Counted from the stretch's first letter, positions 6,571-15,742 are shown. The stretch: DNA of 33,189 nt from Prevotella sp. (GCA_017449025.1 JAFSKJ010000011.1:1-33189), one strand, 5' to 3'. The notes: generated by a model not told the origin, from the letters alone. Program-made: numbers and translations.

Positions 6571-7089
6571 GTGGCCAACCGCCTGACGATGGACGGCGAG
6601 ATGCAGGACACGCACAAGTGCAAGGAGCGGGCGAAGATGGCGGCTGACATCATCGCGGAGAAATACGGGTGGACGAAAGCCGAGGAGAAGGAAACCATCA
6701 GGAAAGCCTTATGTAAAGAACCGGAAATCAGTCTGGCTAATGCCACTTGGATGATAGATGCCGCCAGAACCATCCGTGAAATTGTGAATGGTACGAAAGC
6801 AGAGGTTTATGAGATAGCGGCAGAGTCGGGCGTGGACTATCTGAAAAAAATCGGACTTGACATTGCCGAAGATGTGGCCGAAGATGTGGATAAGGTGGCT
6901 GCAACGACTGCCTGTCTGTTCTTCGGGTACTTTGACGGGGCTACCACTATTTCTGAATCTTGTGGCGGAGGTGGCGGTAATAACGAACTGCCCAAGAAGA
7001 AAGACAATGAGGACGAACTGTTTTTCGCCCTCAGATGTCATCAGATGGCCAAGACTATGCATGCACAAAAGTATAGGCTCAGGAGATAA
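6571..7089 (+). CDS. Hypothetical protein with Gly-rich stretch, possibly 5'-truncated
   Basis: A 172-residue frame from GTG 6571; ATG 6589 (MDGEMQDTHKC) is an equally plausible start. The frame is closed by a stop at 6559-6561, so no longer N-terminus is available. A separate 15-codon frame from ATG 6538 ends just before, which could mean a lost upstream part. The N-terminal half is charged and helical (KCKERAKMAADIIAEKYGW). The middle has a moderately hydrophobic stretch (VAATTACLFFGYFDGA), then CGGGGGNNELPKKKDNEDE, a flexible linker. No known family is recognised. It stands alone downstream of the transposase in a mobile-element-rich area. Confidence 0.5.
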   Translation: MANRLTMDGEMQDTHKCKERAKMAADIIAEKYGWTKAEEKETIRKALCKEPEISLANATWMIDAARTIREIVNGTKAEVYEIAAESGVDYLKKIGLDIAEDVAEDVDKVAATTACLFFGYFDGATTISESCGGGGGNNELPKKKDNEDELFFALRCHQMAKTMHAQKYRLRR

Positions 7090-7262
7090 CAGAACTAATG
7101 TAGCTATCGAATTCAGGATCAGATGTCTTTGGATGTTGGGAGAATAATAATAGGGATTTTTAGAGTATATTTGTTTGGGAATTAAATCATAAAATCAGCC
7201 CCCTAATAATCAGATGGTTACGTTTAAAATGTGCATTAATTTGAGAAATAATTCCAAGAATC

Positions 7263-7294
7263 TTGCCCAATTCAAAAAATAGTTGTATCTTTGC
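7263..7294 (+). promoter_or_regulatory. Promoter of the AlbA_2/HATPase gene
   Basis: TTG (7263-7265), a 20-nt spacer and TATCTTTGC (7286-7294) match the Bacteroidetes promoter consensus closely. Transcription would begin about 7300, leaving a leader of roughly 90 nt. Confidence 0.7.
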
Positions 7295-7307
7295 ACCGTG
7301 AAACTGC

Positions 7308-7370
7308 GCGAAGGTGGGCTACACTTCAGCAAAGAACATATTCTTTGCATTCGGTTTGCACCACCCTTGC
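7308..7370 (+). promoter_or_regulatory. Foldable 5' leader of the AlbA_2/HATPase gene
   Basis: GCGAAGGTGG (7308-7317) can pair with CCACCCTTGC (7361-7370) with one mismatch and one G-U pair. Inside it, GCAAAGAA (7329-7336) and TTCTTTGC (7341-7348) form a perfect 8-bp hairpin with a CATA loop. The nested stems fill the leader between promoter and start codon. Function is unknown; it may affect translation or mRNA stability. Confidence 0.4.
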
Positions 7371-7390
7371 ACCCAAAATTAGAGAATACG

Positions 7391-9049
7391 ATGAGTACAA
7401 TAGAAGAATTGCAGAAACTCCGTGAGCGTGAAGACCACGTAGAGTTCAAGAAGGCAGAGCATAACTACCCGTTCGCAGGAGGCCAGAAGACCGACCCCAA
7501 AGACCGTAGGCATTGTGTATTAGGATATGTTGTCGCCTTGGCTAATGAGAAAGGTGGTCGTTTGGTTCTTGGAATGGCTGATGCCTATCCCCATGAGGTT
7601 GCTGGTAGTGATTTTGCCGAGAACGAGACAGGCAATCTTGAAGACGAGATTTATAAGCGTCTCCATATACGCGTTCGTACCGAAGAACTGTATGACGAGA
7701 AGCAACGTCGTGTCCTTGTCATCAATGTGCCTTCTCGTCCTGTTGGTAAGGCACTTCGTTTCGAGGGTGTTCCCTTGATGCGAGTGGGCGAAAGTCTGCG
7801 TGAAATGGACGATGCTGAATACTTCTCCATCATTTCCGAGCAAGACCCAGATTTCTCATCCCGTGTCTGCAAGGGGCTTACTATTGAAGACCTTGATGCT
7901 GAAGCTGTAGAAAACATGCGCAAACTCATTGCTGACAAGCAGAAAAGGACTGATGCAAATACCATTCCTCTGCCACAATTACTGAAAGACCTGTTGCTGA
8001 TTGATGATGATGGCAATATGAAATATGCGACTCTTTTGTTGTTGGGAAAGTCTGAAGCCATCAATCGTTATCTGCCACAGGCAAATGTTGTGATAGAATA
8101 CAGAACCAGTCAAAGCCAAGTACGCTACAGCGCCCGTCAGGAATACCGTCTGCCGTTGTTCGTCGCTATCGAGAAGATATGGGAATACATCAACCAACCT
8201 GCTTGCAATCCGCTACTACACATCAATGATCTACCTCGCATCCTCGATTGTCTGGCATTCAACAAAGAGACTATTCGTGAGGCCATTATTAACGCTATGA
8301 TTCACCGTAGCCTACAGATGGGGTCTGACATCTTCATCCATCTTTATCCTGATATGGTGGAAATCTCTAACCCTGGCGGATTCCCATACGGCGTAAACAT
8401 CGGCAATATCCTCACCGTCAACAGTTCGCCCCGTAGCCGACTGATGGCCGAAGTGATAGAAAAGACGGGATTGATAGAGCGAAGCGGACAGGGTGTTGAC
8501 ATCATGTTTACCAACTGCATCAAGGAGGGCAAACCGCTTCCTGACTACTCCTATTCTGATGATTATCAGGTGGACTTGCGCTTCTACGGTGAGATTCCTG
8601 ACGATGCCTTTTACCTCTTTGCCCAGGATATTTGCCATACCCCCGAACTCGAAAGTCAGATGAATACTTTCGACTGGCTGACGCTTCACTATATCTGGAA
8701 AGGTAATGCAGAGGCTGTTTATAAGGAGAGTTGCCCGAAATTAATAGAAATGGGGTTGATTGCAGAAGATGTGTATTTTGGATATGTCCTTTCCACCCGC
8801 TATCTGCTTTATAAACCGCATGTGAAATCTGTAGTCGGGCAATATGAAATCAATCATATCCAAATAGTTTATCATGTGATTCGGCGTAACGGCGATGCAT
8901 CCATGAGTGATTTTGTGGCAGCATTCGACGGCATTTTGACACAAAAGCAAGTGCGTAACCTCATCGAAGGTCTTTGCAAAACGCCACTGATTGCTTCACA
9001 TGGTAATGCACGTGCTACGAGATATAGTTGGATAAATAGTAACACTTAA
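7391..9049 (+). CDS. AlbA_2 (Schlafen-like) and HATPase_c_4 DNA-binding protein
   Basis: A 552-residue protein starting at ATG 7391 (MSTIEELQKL); an in-frame TTG at 7283 lies inside the promoter and is rejected. Residues 15-130 form an AlbA_2 (Schlafen AlbA-type) domain, seen in the early E-F-K (HVEFKKAE) and in GYVVALANEKGGRLVLGM. Around residues 290-410 is the HATPase_c_4-type region (REAIINAMIHRS, EISNPGGFP, RSGQGVDIM), which gives these proteins their loose 'RecG-like' label although helicase motifs are absent. The C-terminus looks like winged-helix segments. Such proteins are thought to be transcription regulators, and some relatives occur in defence settings. The next gene, the fructan regulator, starts 11 nt after the stop, so read-through is possible. 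Confidence 0.85.
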   Translation: MSTIEELQKLREREDHVEFKKAEHNYPFAGGQKTDPKDRRHCVLGYVVALANEKGGRLVLGMADAYPHEVAGSDFAENETGNLEDEIYKRLHIRVRTEELYDEKQRRVLVINVPSRPVGKALRFEGVPLMRVGESLREMDDAEYFSIISEQDPDFSSRVCKGLTIEDLDAEAVENMRKLIADKQKRTDANTIPLPQLLKDLLLIDDDGNMKYATLLLLGKSEAINRYLPQANVVIEYRTSQSQVRYSARQEYRLPLFVAIEKIWEYINQPACNPLLHINDLPRILDCLAFNKETIREAIINAMIHRSLQMGSDIFIHLYPDMVEISNPGGFPYGVNIGNILTVNSSPRSRLMAEVIEKTGLIERSGQGVDIMFTNCIKEGKPLPDYSYSDDYQVDLRFYGEIPDDAFYLFAQDICHTPELESQMNTFDWLTLHYIWKGNAEAVYKESCPKLIEMGLIAEDVYFGYVLSTRYLLYKPHVKSVVGQYEINHIQIVYHVIRRNGDASMSDFVAAFDGILTQKQVRNLIEGLCKTPLIASHGNARATRYSWINSNT

Positions 9050-9060
9050 ACCGAACAAAT

Positions 9061-10641
9061 ATGCGACAAAGATTCTTCTATTTATTTGTATTGGCTACGG
9101 TACTTGCCTCTTGCTCTGGAGGCAAGGTGAAGTATCGTATCGGAATATCACAATGTTCGGATGACATTTGGCGCGACAAGCAGAATGCTGAGTTGCGTAT
9201 GGGTGCTTATTTCCATGATAATGTGGAACTGAAGTTTGCTGCGGCCTACGATAGCGACGAGCGGCAGGTGGAGCAGATTGACAGCCTTGTCAACGAAGGC
9301 ATCGACCTGCTCATCGTCGCCCCTAATCAGGTGCAGACCATCTCGCCCGCCATCGACCGGGCTTACGACAAGGGCATCCCCGTCATCGTCTTCGAGCGCA
9401 AGACCAGCTCGCAGAAGTACACCGCCTTCATCAGCGCCGACAACTACGAGATGGGGCGCGTGATGGGAGAGTACATCATCTCACGGCTTCACGGACAGGG
9501 CGCTGTCCTGGAAATTAAAGGCTTAGAAGGCTCGTCGCCAGCTATCGAGCGCCACAACGGCTTCATGGAGGTCCTCAAGAAAGCTCCCGGCATCAAGGTG
9601 GCAGCCTCGCTGCAGGGTGACTGGACAGAGCCCACAGCATACCAGACCACGAAGCAGTGGCTTAACAATAATAAAGAGGTACGCGTAGACTTGGTGTTTG
9701 GAGCCAACGACCGCACGGCGATGGGGGCGAGGAAGGCGATAGACGAGACTTCCCTGCCCTCTTTCCCCACTCCTCTTTATTGCGGCATCGACGGCCTGCC
9801 TGGCGAGAACGGTGGCATTCAGCTGGTTCGCGATTCGCTGCTCGATGCATCGTATATCTACCCCACGCATGGTGATCAGATCATCGACTTAGCCATCCGC
9901 ATCCTCGACGGCAAACCATACGAGAAGGAAACGATGTTGATGTCGGCCCTCGTCACCCGCGACAATGCCAAGGTGCTGTTGATGCAGAGCGAGGAGTTGA
10001 TGCGGCAGGCAGCCCAGTTGGACCAGTTGCACGAAAAGGCCGACAGTTATCTGCACAAGCTTGACGCGCAGCGAGTGGTCAATTGGCTGGCCATTGGCAT
10101 CATCTTGCTGCTGGTGGTAGTGTTCGTGCTCTTCTACCTCTATCATCTTCGGAAAATCAGCATGCAGCGCGAGCGCGTGGTGAACACGTTGTGGAACATG
10201 ACAACCCCGAAAGCCTCCCCAAGCCCCTCCGAAGGAGGGGATGTTCGGATAGATGATGTAACGCAAAACTCCGTCTCAGCTGGTAATCAGACACTCCCTC
10301 CTTTGGAGGGGCTTGGGGAGGCTGATAGCCCTGTTTTCATCACTCGCTTCAAGGAGGTCATAGAGTCACGTTTGGAAGACAGCGATGTGAGTGTGGAAGA
10401 TCTTGCATCCGACATGAACCTCAGCCGCGTACAGCTCTACCGCAAGGTGAAGGCCGTCACCGGCTCATCGCCAGTCGAGCTGTTGCGAACCGCCCGTCTG
10501 AACCGCGCCTACCAGTTGTTGCTCACCACCGACAAGAGTGTCTCCGAAGTAGCCTATGCCGTCGGCTTCACCGCCCCCAGCTACTTCACCAAATGTTTTA
10601 AGGAAGAGTATGGCATGGTGCCGGGCGACGTAAGGAAGTAA
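9061..10641 (+). CDS. Fructan-locus hybrid regulator: sugar-binding domain, TM, AraC; no kinase
   Basis: A 526-residue membrane regulator. It has a lipoprotein-like signal (LASC, Cys18), then a periplasmic sugar-binding domain of the LacI/ribose-binding type (about 24-310: IGISQCSDD, VNEGIDLLIVAPNQ, GIPVIVFER, ISADNYEMGR, FGANDRTAMGA). A coiled linker, one membrane helix (about 342-361) and a C-terminal AraC-type DNA-binding domain (about 430-525) follow. The layout matches the hybrid two-component regulators of Bacteroides fructan loci (BT1754 type), which sense fructose. Here the histidine kinase and receiver, normally about 500 residues between TM and AraC, are missing. In their place is a short linker encoded by an inverted repeat. 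It would therefore act as a membrane-bound one-component activator. It lies directly upstream of susC; fructose sensing is inferred from context. Confidence 0.85.
   Translation: MRQRFFYLFVLATVLASCSGGKVKYRIGISQCSDDIWRDKQNAELRMGAYFHDNVELKFAAAYDSDERQVEQIDSLVNEGIDLLIVAPNQVQTISPAIDRAYDKGIPVIVFERKTSSQKYTAFISADNYEMGRVMGEYIISRLHGQGAVLEIKGLEGSSPAIERHNGFMEVLKKAPGIKVAASLQGDWTEPTAYQTTKQWLNNNKEVRVDLVFGANDRTAMGARKAIDETSLPSFPTPLYCGIDGLPGENGGIQLVRDSLLDASYIYPTHGDQIIDLAIRILDGKPYEKETMLMSALVTRDNAKVLLMQSEELMRQAAQLDQLHEKADSYLHKLDAQRVVNWLAIGIILLLVVVFVLFYLYHLRKISMQRERVVNTLWNMTTPKASPSPSEGGDVRIDDVTQNSVSAGNQTLPPLEGLGEADSPVFITRFKEVIESRLEDSDVSVEDLASDMNLSRVQLYRKVKAVTGSSPVELLRTARLNRAYQLLLTTDKSVSEVAYAVGFTAPSYFTKCFKEEYGMVPGDVRK
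10212..10323. repeat. Inverted REP-like pair inside the regulator gene
   Basis: Arms at 10212-10239 and 10296-10323 match in 27 of 28 positions as inverted repeats, with a 56-nt spacer. Each arm is itself a small hairpin (CCCCTCC-GAA-GGAGGGG on the left). The element is read through in frame as the linker from about residue 384 to 421 (rich in Pro, Ser, Gly), exactly between the membrane helix and the AraC domain. Confidence 0.85.
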
Positions 10642-10660
10642 CAGGCCAATTATAGCATTT

Positions 10661-10719
10661 ATCGTTCATTCCGTGGCAAAATTGTTACATTGCAACATAT
10701 TTTGCACGGGATGAACGAT
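10661..10719. promoter_or_regulatory. Long palindrome upstream of susC (operator or attenuator)
   Basis: The segment 10661-10682 and the segment 10699-10719 are inverted repeats with one mismatch and one bulged G. The ends carry CGTTCA (10663-10668) and TGAACG (10712-10717). It lies between the regulator's stop codon and the susC promoter. The same half sites recur upstream of the second GH32 gene. Five T's follow at 10721-10725, so it might instead, or also, terminate the regulator transcript. Confidence 0.6.
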
Positions 10720-10748
10720 ATTTTTATGTTTCTGCGTCTAATCGTTAC

Positions 10749-10757
10749 TACTTTTGC
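10749..10757 (+). promoter_or_regulatory. -7 element of the susC operon
   Basis: TACTTTTGC fits TAnnTTTGC. There is no clear -33 TTTG at the normal distance, which is usual for promoters that depend on an activator. The long palindrome ends 30 nt upstream, and another ATCGTT half-site-like stretch lies at 10741-10746. The leader to the ATG at 10804 is about 40 nt. Confidence 0.55.
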
Positions 10758-10803
10758 GGCATATTTCTGAAACATTAGTACTAACTAAAAACGCAAAAAG
10801 CAA

Positions 10804-13800
10804 ATGGAAAGAACAAAGAGATTCCTACTCAGCTTCCTGGCTCTGATGCTATGTACTATAATGTACGCGCAGACGGAGATCACGGGAACGGTGGTCGATG
10901 ATTTCGGTGAAGAAGTCATCGGAGCCACGGTGAAAGAGAAGGGCACTAGCAATGGTGCCGTGACCGATTTCGACGGCAACTTCAAGGTGAAAGTGGCCAA
11001 AGGTGCCACGCTGGTCATCACCTACATCGGCTACGACCCGGTGGAGATGCCTGCCGCCAATGGCATGAAGGTGGAACTGAAGGAGAACGCCTCACAGCTG
11101 GCCGAGGTCGTGGTGACAGGTTACCAGACTCAGCGCAAAGCCGACCTGACCGGTTCGGTGGCTGTGGTAAAGACCGACGAACTGAAGACCTCGTCAGACA
11201 CCGACCCCATGCGTGCCCTGCAGGGTAAGGTGCCGGGCATGACTATCACCTCGAACGGCTCGCCCGTAGGTGCCGGTACCGTCCGCATCCGTGGCGGCGG
11301 CTCGTTCAACTCGTCGCAGGATCCTCTGTTCATCATCGACGGCGTACCCACGACCACCAACCTGAACACGCTGAACATGAACGACATCGAGTCGATGCAG
11401 GTCCTGAAGGACGCCGCCTCGGCCTCTATCTACGGTTCGCGCGCTGCTAACGGTGTCATCATCATCACCACCCGCTCGGGCAAGAAGGGCGACAAGGTGA
11501 AGGTGGACTTCTCGGCCAACCTGACCGCTTCGTTCTATAACAAGCAGACCATGATGGACCTGGCCAATACTGCAGATTATGCTACGGCCATGGCTCAGGC
11601 TGCCATGAACGACGGTCTTGACCCTGAGCAGTATGCCAACAACTATGGCCTGACGCTCAAGGCTGCCGCCGGCACCCCCATCCGTGCCTACGATCCCGCC
11701 ACGGGCCAGATGAGGGAATTCACAGTGAATGGCCGCTACGACGGCTACATGAACCCGACGAAGACCATGCGTTTCAGCGACACCGACTGGCTCGACGAGA
11801 TCTCACGCACGGGCTTCGCTCAGAGCTACGACCTCTCCATCTCCAACGCCACCGACAAGTCGTCGGCCTTGGTCAGCTTCGGCTATAAGAAGAACAATGG
11901 TATCTTGAAGTACACCGACTTCGAGAGTTTCTCCGGCCGCATCAATACCAGCTTCAAGGTAAACAAGATGGTGACCATCGGCGAGAATGCCACCATCACC
12001 TATTCTGACCAGGTGGACTGCGCTCCCCTTGAGAACGCCCTGAAGATGGCGCCCACACTGCCCGTCTATGAAGAGGACGGCGAGACATTCTCCGGTCCCG
12101 TGGGTGGCATGAGCGACCGCCAGAACCCCTTGCGCGAACTCTACCACAACCGCGACAACCGCCTGAAGATGTGGCGCATCTTCGGCAACGGCTATATCAA
12201 CATTCAGCCCGTCAAGGGACTGACGCTGCGCTCCAACTTTGGTCTCGACTACTGGTCGGAGTTCATCCACAGCGTGACCTACACCTGGCACTCTGACGTG
12301 GTAAACAACTCAACCCCGTCGGCCAACCTTGGCAACAAGAACTCCATCAAGTGGACCTGGTCGAACACGGCCAACTATAACTTTAACATCGGTGCCGACC
12401 ACAACTTCATCCTGCTGGGTGGTGTCGAGCTCCACCGCGACGTCGAGGAGCGCTCGTCGGCCTACGCACAGATGTTCGCCCTGGAGAACTACAACTACAT
12501 GTGGCCCGATGCCGCCACTGGCACACAGCGCGCCGGCGGTATCCGCGAGGGTTACAACCTGGTGTCGTTCTTCGGTAAGGCTGACTATAACTGGCGCGAC
12601 CTGGTGCTCGCCTCGTTCACCATCCGCCACGACGGTTCTTCACGCTTCGGCGAGAACAACCGCTACGGTACCTTCCCCGCATTCACGCTGGGTTACCGTC
12701 TCTCCGAGAACCTGAAGATGGACTGGATCAACGACTTGAAGGTGCGTGCGTCTTGGGGTGAGACTGGTAACCAGGCCATCTCCAACTACGCCCGCTACGG
12801 TCTTTATGCCGCTACCTACGGCGGTGGCCGCAACGAGTCGACGGCCTACGACCTGGCACTTGCCGGCAGTGGCATCTTCCCCTCTGGTTTCCGCGCCACT
12901 CAGGCCCAGAACAACAACCTGAAGTGGGAGACCACCGAGCAGTACAACTTCGGTCTCGACTTCACACTCTTAGGCAGCAGCATCTATGGTACCTTCGATA
13001 CTTATATCAAGAATGTGAAGGACATGCTCATCAACCCCGCCTACCTCGGCTCGATGGGTGAGGGCGGCGCCTCGTGGCTCAACGGTCCGAGTCTGCGCAA
13101 CTGGGGTATGGAATTTGCACTGGGCTATCGCGGCACTACCGAATTTGGCCTCAAGTACAATGTGAACGGCAACCTCGACTTCTTCCGCCAGCGCGTGACC
13201 TACCTGCCTGAGACGACAACCGGCTCGTATGTCCACACTGCCAAGGAGAACCTGGTGGAGGCTAAGAAGCCTTACGGCTCGATTGTGGGCTACGTCGTCG
13301 ACGGTCTGTTCCAGAACCGCGAGGAGGTGCTGGCCGCAGGTCAGGAGAACGCCCGCATCGGCGGTCTGAAGTATGCTGACCTCGACGGTAACGGCATCAT
13401 CAACGAGCAGGACCAGACCTGGATCTTCAATCCTGTGCCCAATTTCTCATGGGGTCTGAACATCGACCTGGGCTACAAGGACTTCGACTTCTCGATGTTC
13501 TGGCAGGGTGTTGCCGGTCAGGATGTGTACAACGACCAGAAGTTCCAGACCGACTTCTACTCCATCACCGATGCCGGCTCGAACAAGGGTAACCGCATGC
13601 TCGATGCCTGGACGACGGCCAATACCGGCTCCTGCATCCCCGCACTGACCACCAACAACGTGGGCAATGAGAACCGCGCCTCGACCTACTTCGTCGAGAA
13701 CGGCTCCTACGCCAAGCTCCGCCAGGTGCAGATTGGCTACAACCTGCCCGAGAGCCTGCTGAAGAAGGTGAACATGACCTCAGCCCGCGTCTATATTTCC

Positions 13801-13917
13801 GGCCACAACCTGCTCACCCTGAAGAGCAGCTCCCTCACCTGCAGCGATCCTGAGAATCCCCGTTGGATGTATCCTAACAGCACCAGCCTCTCGTTCGGTA
13901 TCCAGACTTCGTTTTAA
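10804..13917 (+). CDS. susC: SusC/RagA-family TonB-dependent fructan transporter
   Basis: A 1,037-residue outer-membrane protein of normal SusC length. In order: signal peptide (about 1-23, ending YAQ), a carboxypeptidase-D-like regulatory domain (about 24-95, TEITGTVVDDFGEEVIGATV), the TonB box region with VVVTGY (about 102-108), the plug domain (PMRALQGKVPGMTI, VRIRGGGSF, DPLFIIDGVP, SIYGSRAANGVIIITT), and the 22-strand barrel ending in SFGIQTSF with a terminal Phe, as expected for outer-membrane proteins. It imports oligosaccharides released at the surface, powered by TonB, with the SusD lipoprotein as lid. susD begins 30 nt downstream. Specificity for fructan follows from the GH32 and fructokinase genes, not from SusC itself. 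Confidence 0.95.
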   Translation: MERTKRFLLSFLALMLCTIMYAQTEITGTVVDDFGEEVIGATVKEKGTSNGAVTDFDGNFKVKVAKGATLVITYIGYDPVEMPAANGMKVELKENASQLAEVVVTGYQTQRKADLTGSVAVVKTDELKTSSDTDPMRALQGKVPGMTITSNGSPVGAGTVRIRGGGSFNSSQDPLFIIDGVPTTTNLNTLNMNDIESMQVLKDAASASIYGSRAANGVIIITTRSGKKGDKVKVDFSANLTASFYNKQTMMDLANTADYATAMAQAAMNDGLDPEQYANNYGLTLKAAAGTPIRAYDPATGQMREFTVNGRYDGYMNPTKTMRFSDTDWLDEISRTGFAQSYDLSISNATDKSSALVSFGYKKNNGILKYTDFESFSGRINTSFKVNKMVTIGENATITYSDQVDCAPLENALKMAPTLPVYEEDGETFSGPVGGMSDRQNPLRELYHNRDNRLKMWRIFGNGYINIQPVKGLTLRSNFGLDYWSEFIHSVTYTWHSDVVNNSTPSANLGNKNSIKWTWSNTANYNFNIGADHNFILLGGVELHRDVEERSSAYAQMFALENYNYMWPDAATGTQRAGGIREGYNLVSFFGKADYNWRDLVLASFTIRHDGSSRFGENNRYGTFPAFTLGYRLSENLKMDWINDLKVRASWGETGNQAISNYARYGLYAATYGGGRNESTAYDLALAGSGIFPSGFRATQAQNNNLKWETTEQYNFGLDFTLLGSSIYGTFDTYIKNVKDMLINPAYLGSMGEGGASWLNGPSLRNWGMEFALGYRGTTEFGLKYNVNGNLDFFRQRVTYLPETTTGSYVHTAKENLVEAKKPYGSIVGYVVDGLFQNREEVLAAGQENARIGGLKYADLDGNGIINEQDQTWIFNPVPNFSWGLNIDLGYKDFDFSMFWQGVAGQDVYNDQKFQTDFYSITDAGSNKGNRMLDAWTTANTGSCIPALTTNNVGNENRASTYFVENGSYAKLRQVQIGYNLPESLLKKVNMTSARVYISGHNLLTLKSSSLTCSDPENPRWMYPNSTSLSFGIQTSF

Positions 13918-13947
13918 TTAATAATGAATCATTAGGAATAAGTAATT

Positions 13948-15705
13948 ATGAACACCAAGATATATAAGAAGGTAGCCGCCGCTTGTCTCGTTTGCTGCGG
14001 TATCACCGCAGCCCTCACAAGCTGCAACGATTTCATCGACGTCGAGCCGCAGGGCGTCATCAGCGAAGACCTCGCCATGAGTCAGCCCGAAGAAATGGTC
14101 ACCTCGGCCTATGCCAAGCTGGGCGACGACTGGTACACCTATCCATTCAACCTCTGGCCCTACGCCGACGTTTCGTCCGACGATGCCATGAAGGGCGGCT
14201 CGGGTACCACCGACACCAACTACCACCCCGTCGAGGTGTGGTCAACGCTTACTGCATCGACACCCGACCACATGGACGAGCTCTGGTATCACTTCTACTG
14301 CAGCATCTCGCGCTGCAACCGCGCACTCGTGTCGCTGGCCGAGTACGGCAAAGACAAGCTGGGCGAGGAGAAGACCAAGATCCGCGAGGGCGAGGTACGC
14401 TTCCTCCGCGCACACTTCTACTTCAAGCTCGTGCAGATGTGGTACCAGGTGCCCTGGGTCGATGAGGAGGTTTACAAGAACCACAGCGAGGAGCAGACAC
14501 CCAACAACCAGTTCACCCACGAGGAACTGATGGACAAGATTGTGGCCGACTTCAAGTTTGCCTACGACGTGTTGCCCGCACAGCAGAGCGAGGGCGGACG
14601 CGCCAACAAGATTGCCGCTGCTGCCTATCTGGCCAAGTGCTACCTCACCATGGCCTGGGGCGACGGCTACGAGGCCAGCACCGGCGTCAGCCATATCAAC
14701 AGCCAGTACATGCAGGAAGTCCTGAAGTACACCAAGGAGGTTGAAAGCTCGCAGTACGGCTATCTGGAGGACTTCGGCGACATCTTCCTGCCCGAGTACA
14801 AGAACTCCAAGGAGAGCATCTTCGCCGTACAGCACTCTGACTATCAGGATGACAATACGCTCTTCGGCCGCGCCAACTGGAGCAACATGCTGAACGGCTG
14901 CTGGGGCATCTGGTCGTGCGGATGGGACTTCCACAAGCCCACGCAGAACCTCGTCAACGCCTTCAAGACCAGAGACGGACTGCCCATGTTCGACGACTAC
15001 AACAATCAGACGGCTTATCCCGTCAACGGCGTACCCACAGCACAGAAATGGGATCCGCGTCTCTTCCACACCGTCGGCATGCCGACCTTCCCCTACAAGT
15101 ATGAGGCCGAGTACACCATGACCACCGACAACTCGCGCACGCCCAACACCTACGGCTACTACGCCTCGATGAAGGAGGTGCCGCAGCGCTCAAAGGGCGA
15201 GACCTTCGACAACCCCTGGCAGGCTTTCGCCATGAACGACTATGTGCTGCGCTACACCGATGTCATGCTGATGCGTGCCGAGGCCTTGGTAGAGACCGGC
15301 GACCTTGAGGGTGCCCGCACCATCGTCAATGCCGTCCGCCAGCGTGCCAAGAACTCTGTTGCCAAGCACATCGCCTACGCCGCCGACCAGTGCGACATCG
15401 CACTCTATCCCTCCGGCAACTTCGCCTCGAAAGAGAAGGCGCGCCAGTGCGTGCAGTGGGAGCGCCGTCTGGAGCTCGCCATGGAGAGCAACCGCTACTT
15501 CGACCTGCGCCGCTGGGGCGTTGCCTCGCAGACGCTGAACAAGTTCTTCGAGAAGGAGAAGGACGTTGTCTACAACGGACAGACCTACGCCCAGTACTAC
15601 AAGGACGCCCACTACACACCGGGCAAGAACGAGTACTTCCCCCTGCCCTACATCCAGCTCTACTACGTGCCCGGCCTCTACACCCAGAACAAGGGCTACA
15701 ATTAA
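13948..15705 (+). CDS. susD: SusD/RagB-family surface glycan-binding lipoprotein
   Basis: A 585-residue lipoprotein with the lipidated Cys at residue 26 (ALTSC), followed by N-D-F-I-D-V-E-P-Q, typical of SusD proteins. The TPR-like helices of the SusD fold and the RagB C-terminal region are recognisable: VRFLRAHFYFKLVQMW near residue 150, DVMLMRAEALVETGDLEGA near 435 and the C-terminal WERRLELAMESNRYFDLRRWG near 515. It captures fructo-oligosaccharides at the surface and closes over SusC. The gene sits 30 nt after susC and 37 nt before the DUF4960 gene, in one operon. Its signal-peptide coding region is nearly identical over about 22 bases to that of the next gene. Confidence 0.95.
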   Translation: MNTKIYKKVAAACLVCCGITAALTSCNDFIDVEPQGVISEDLAMSQPEEMVTSAYAKLGDDWYTYPFNLWPYADVSSDDAMKGGSGTTDTNYHPVEVWSTLTASTPDHMDELWYHFYCSISRCNRALVSLAEYGKDKLGEEKTKIREGEVRFLRAHFYFKLVQMWYQVPWVDEEVYKNHSEEQTPNNQFTHEELMDKIVADFKFAYDVLPAQQSEGGRANKIAAAAYLAKCYLTMAWGDGYEASTGVSHINSQYMQEVLKYTKEVESSQYGYLEDFGDIFLPEYKNSKESIFAVQHSDYQDDNTLFGRANWSNMLNGCWGIWSCGWDFHKPTQNLVNAFKTRDGLPMFDDYNNQTAYPVNGVPTAQKWDPRLFHTVGMPTFPYKYEAEYTMTTDNSRTPNTYGYYASMKEVPQRSKGETFDNPWQAFAMNDYVLRYTDVMLMRAEALVETGDLEGARTIVNAVRQRAKNSVAKHIAYAADQCDIALYPSGNFASKEKARQCVQWERRLELAMESNRYFDLRRWGVASQTLNKFFEKEKDVVYNGQTYAQYYKDAHYTPGKNEYFPLPYIQLYYVPGLYTQNKGYN

Positions 15706-15742
15706 ATTGATAATTGACAACAGATAATTGATAATTAAAGTT

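Noticed and set aside
9746-9782. Further REP-like insertion in the regulator (SLPSFPTPLYCG)
   Set aside because: It is pyrimidine-rich but forms no hairpin and does not match the arms of the other elements.
14242-15069. Long minus-strand frame of 275 codons
   Set aside because: It is the antisense of susD, created by GC-rich codon use; its product is a Val/Leu/Ala-rich sequence with no family features.
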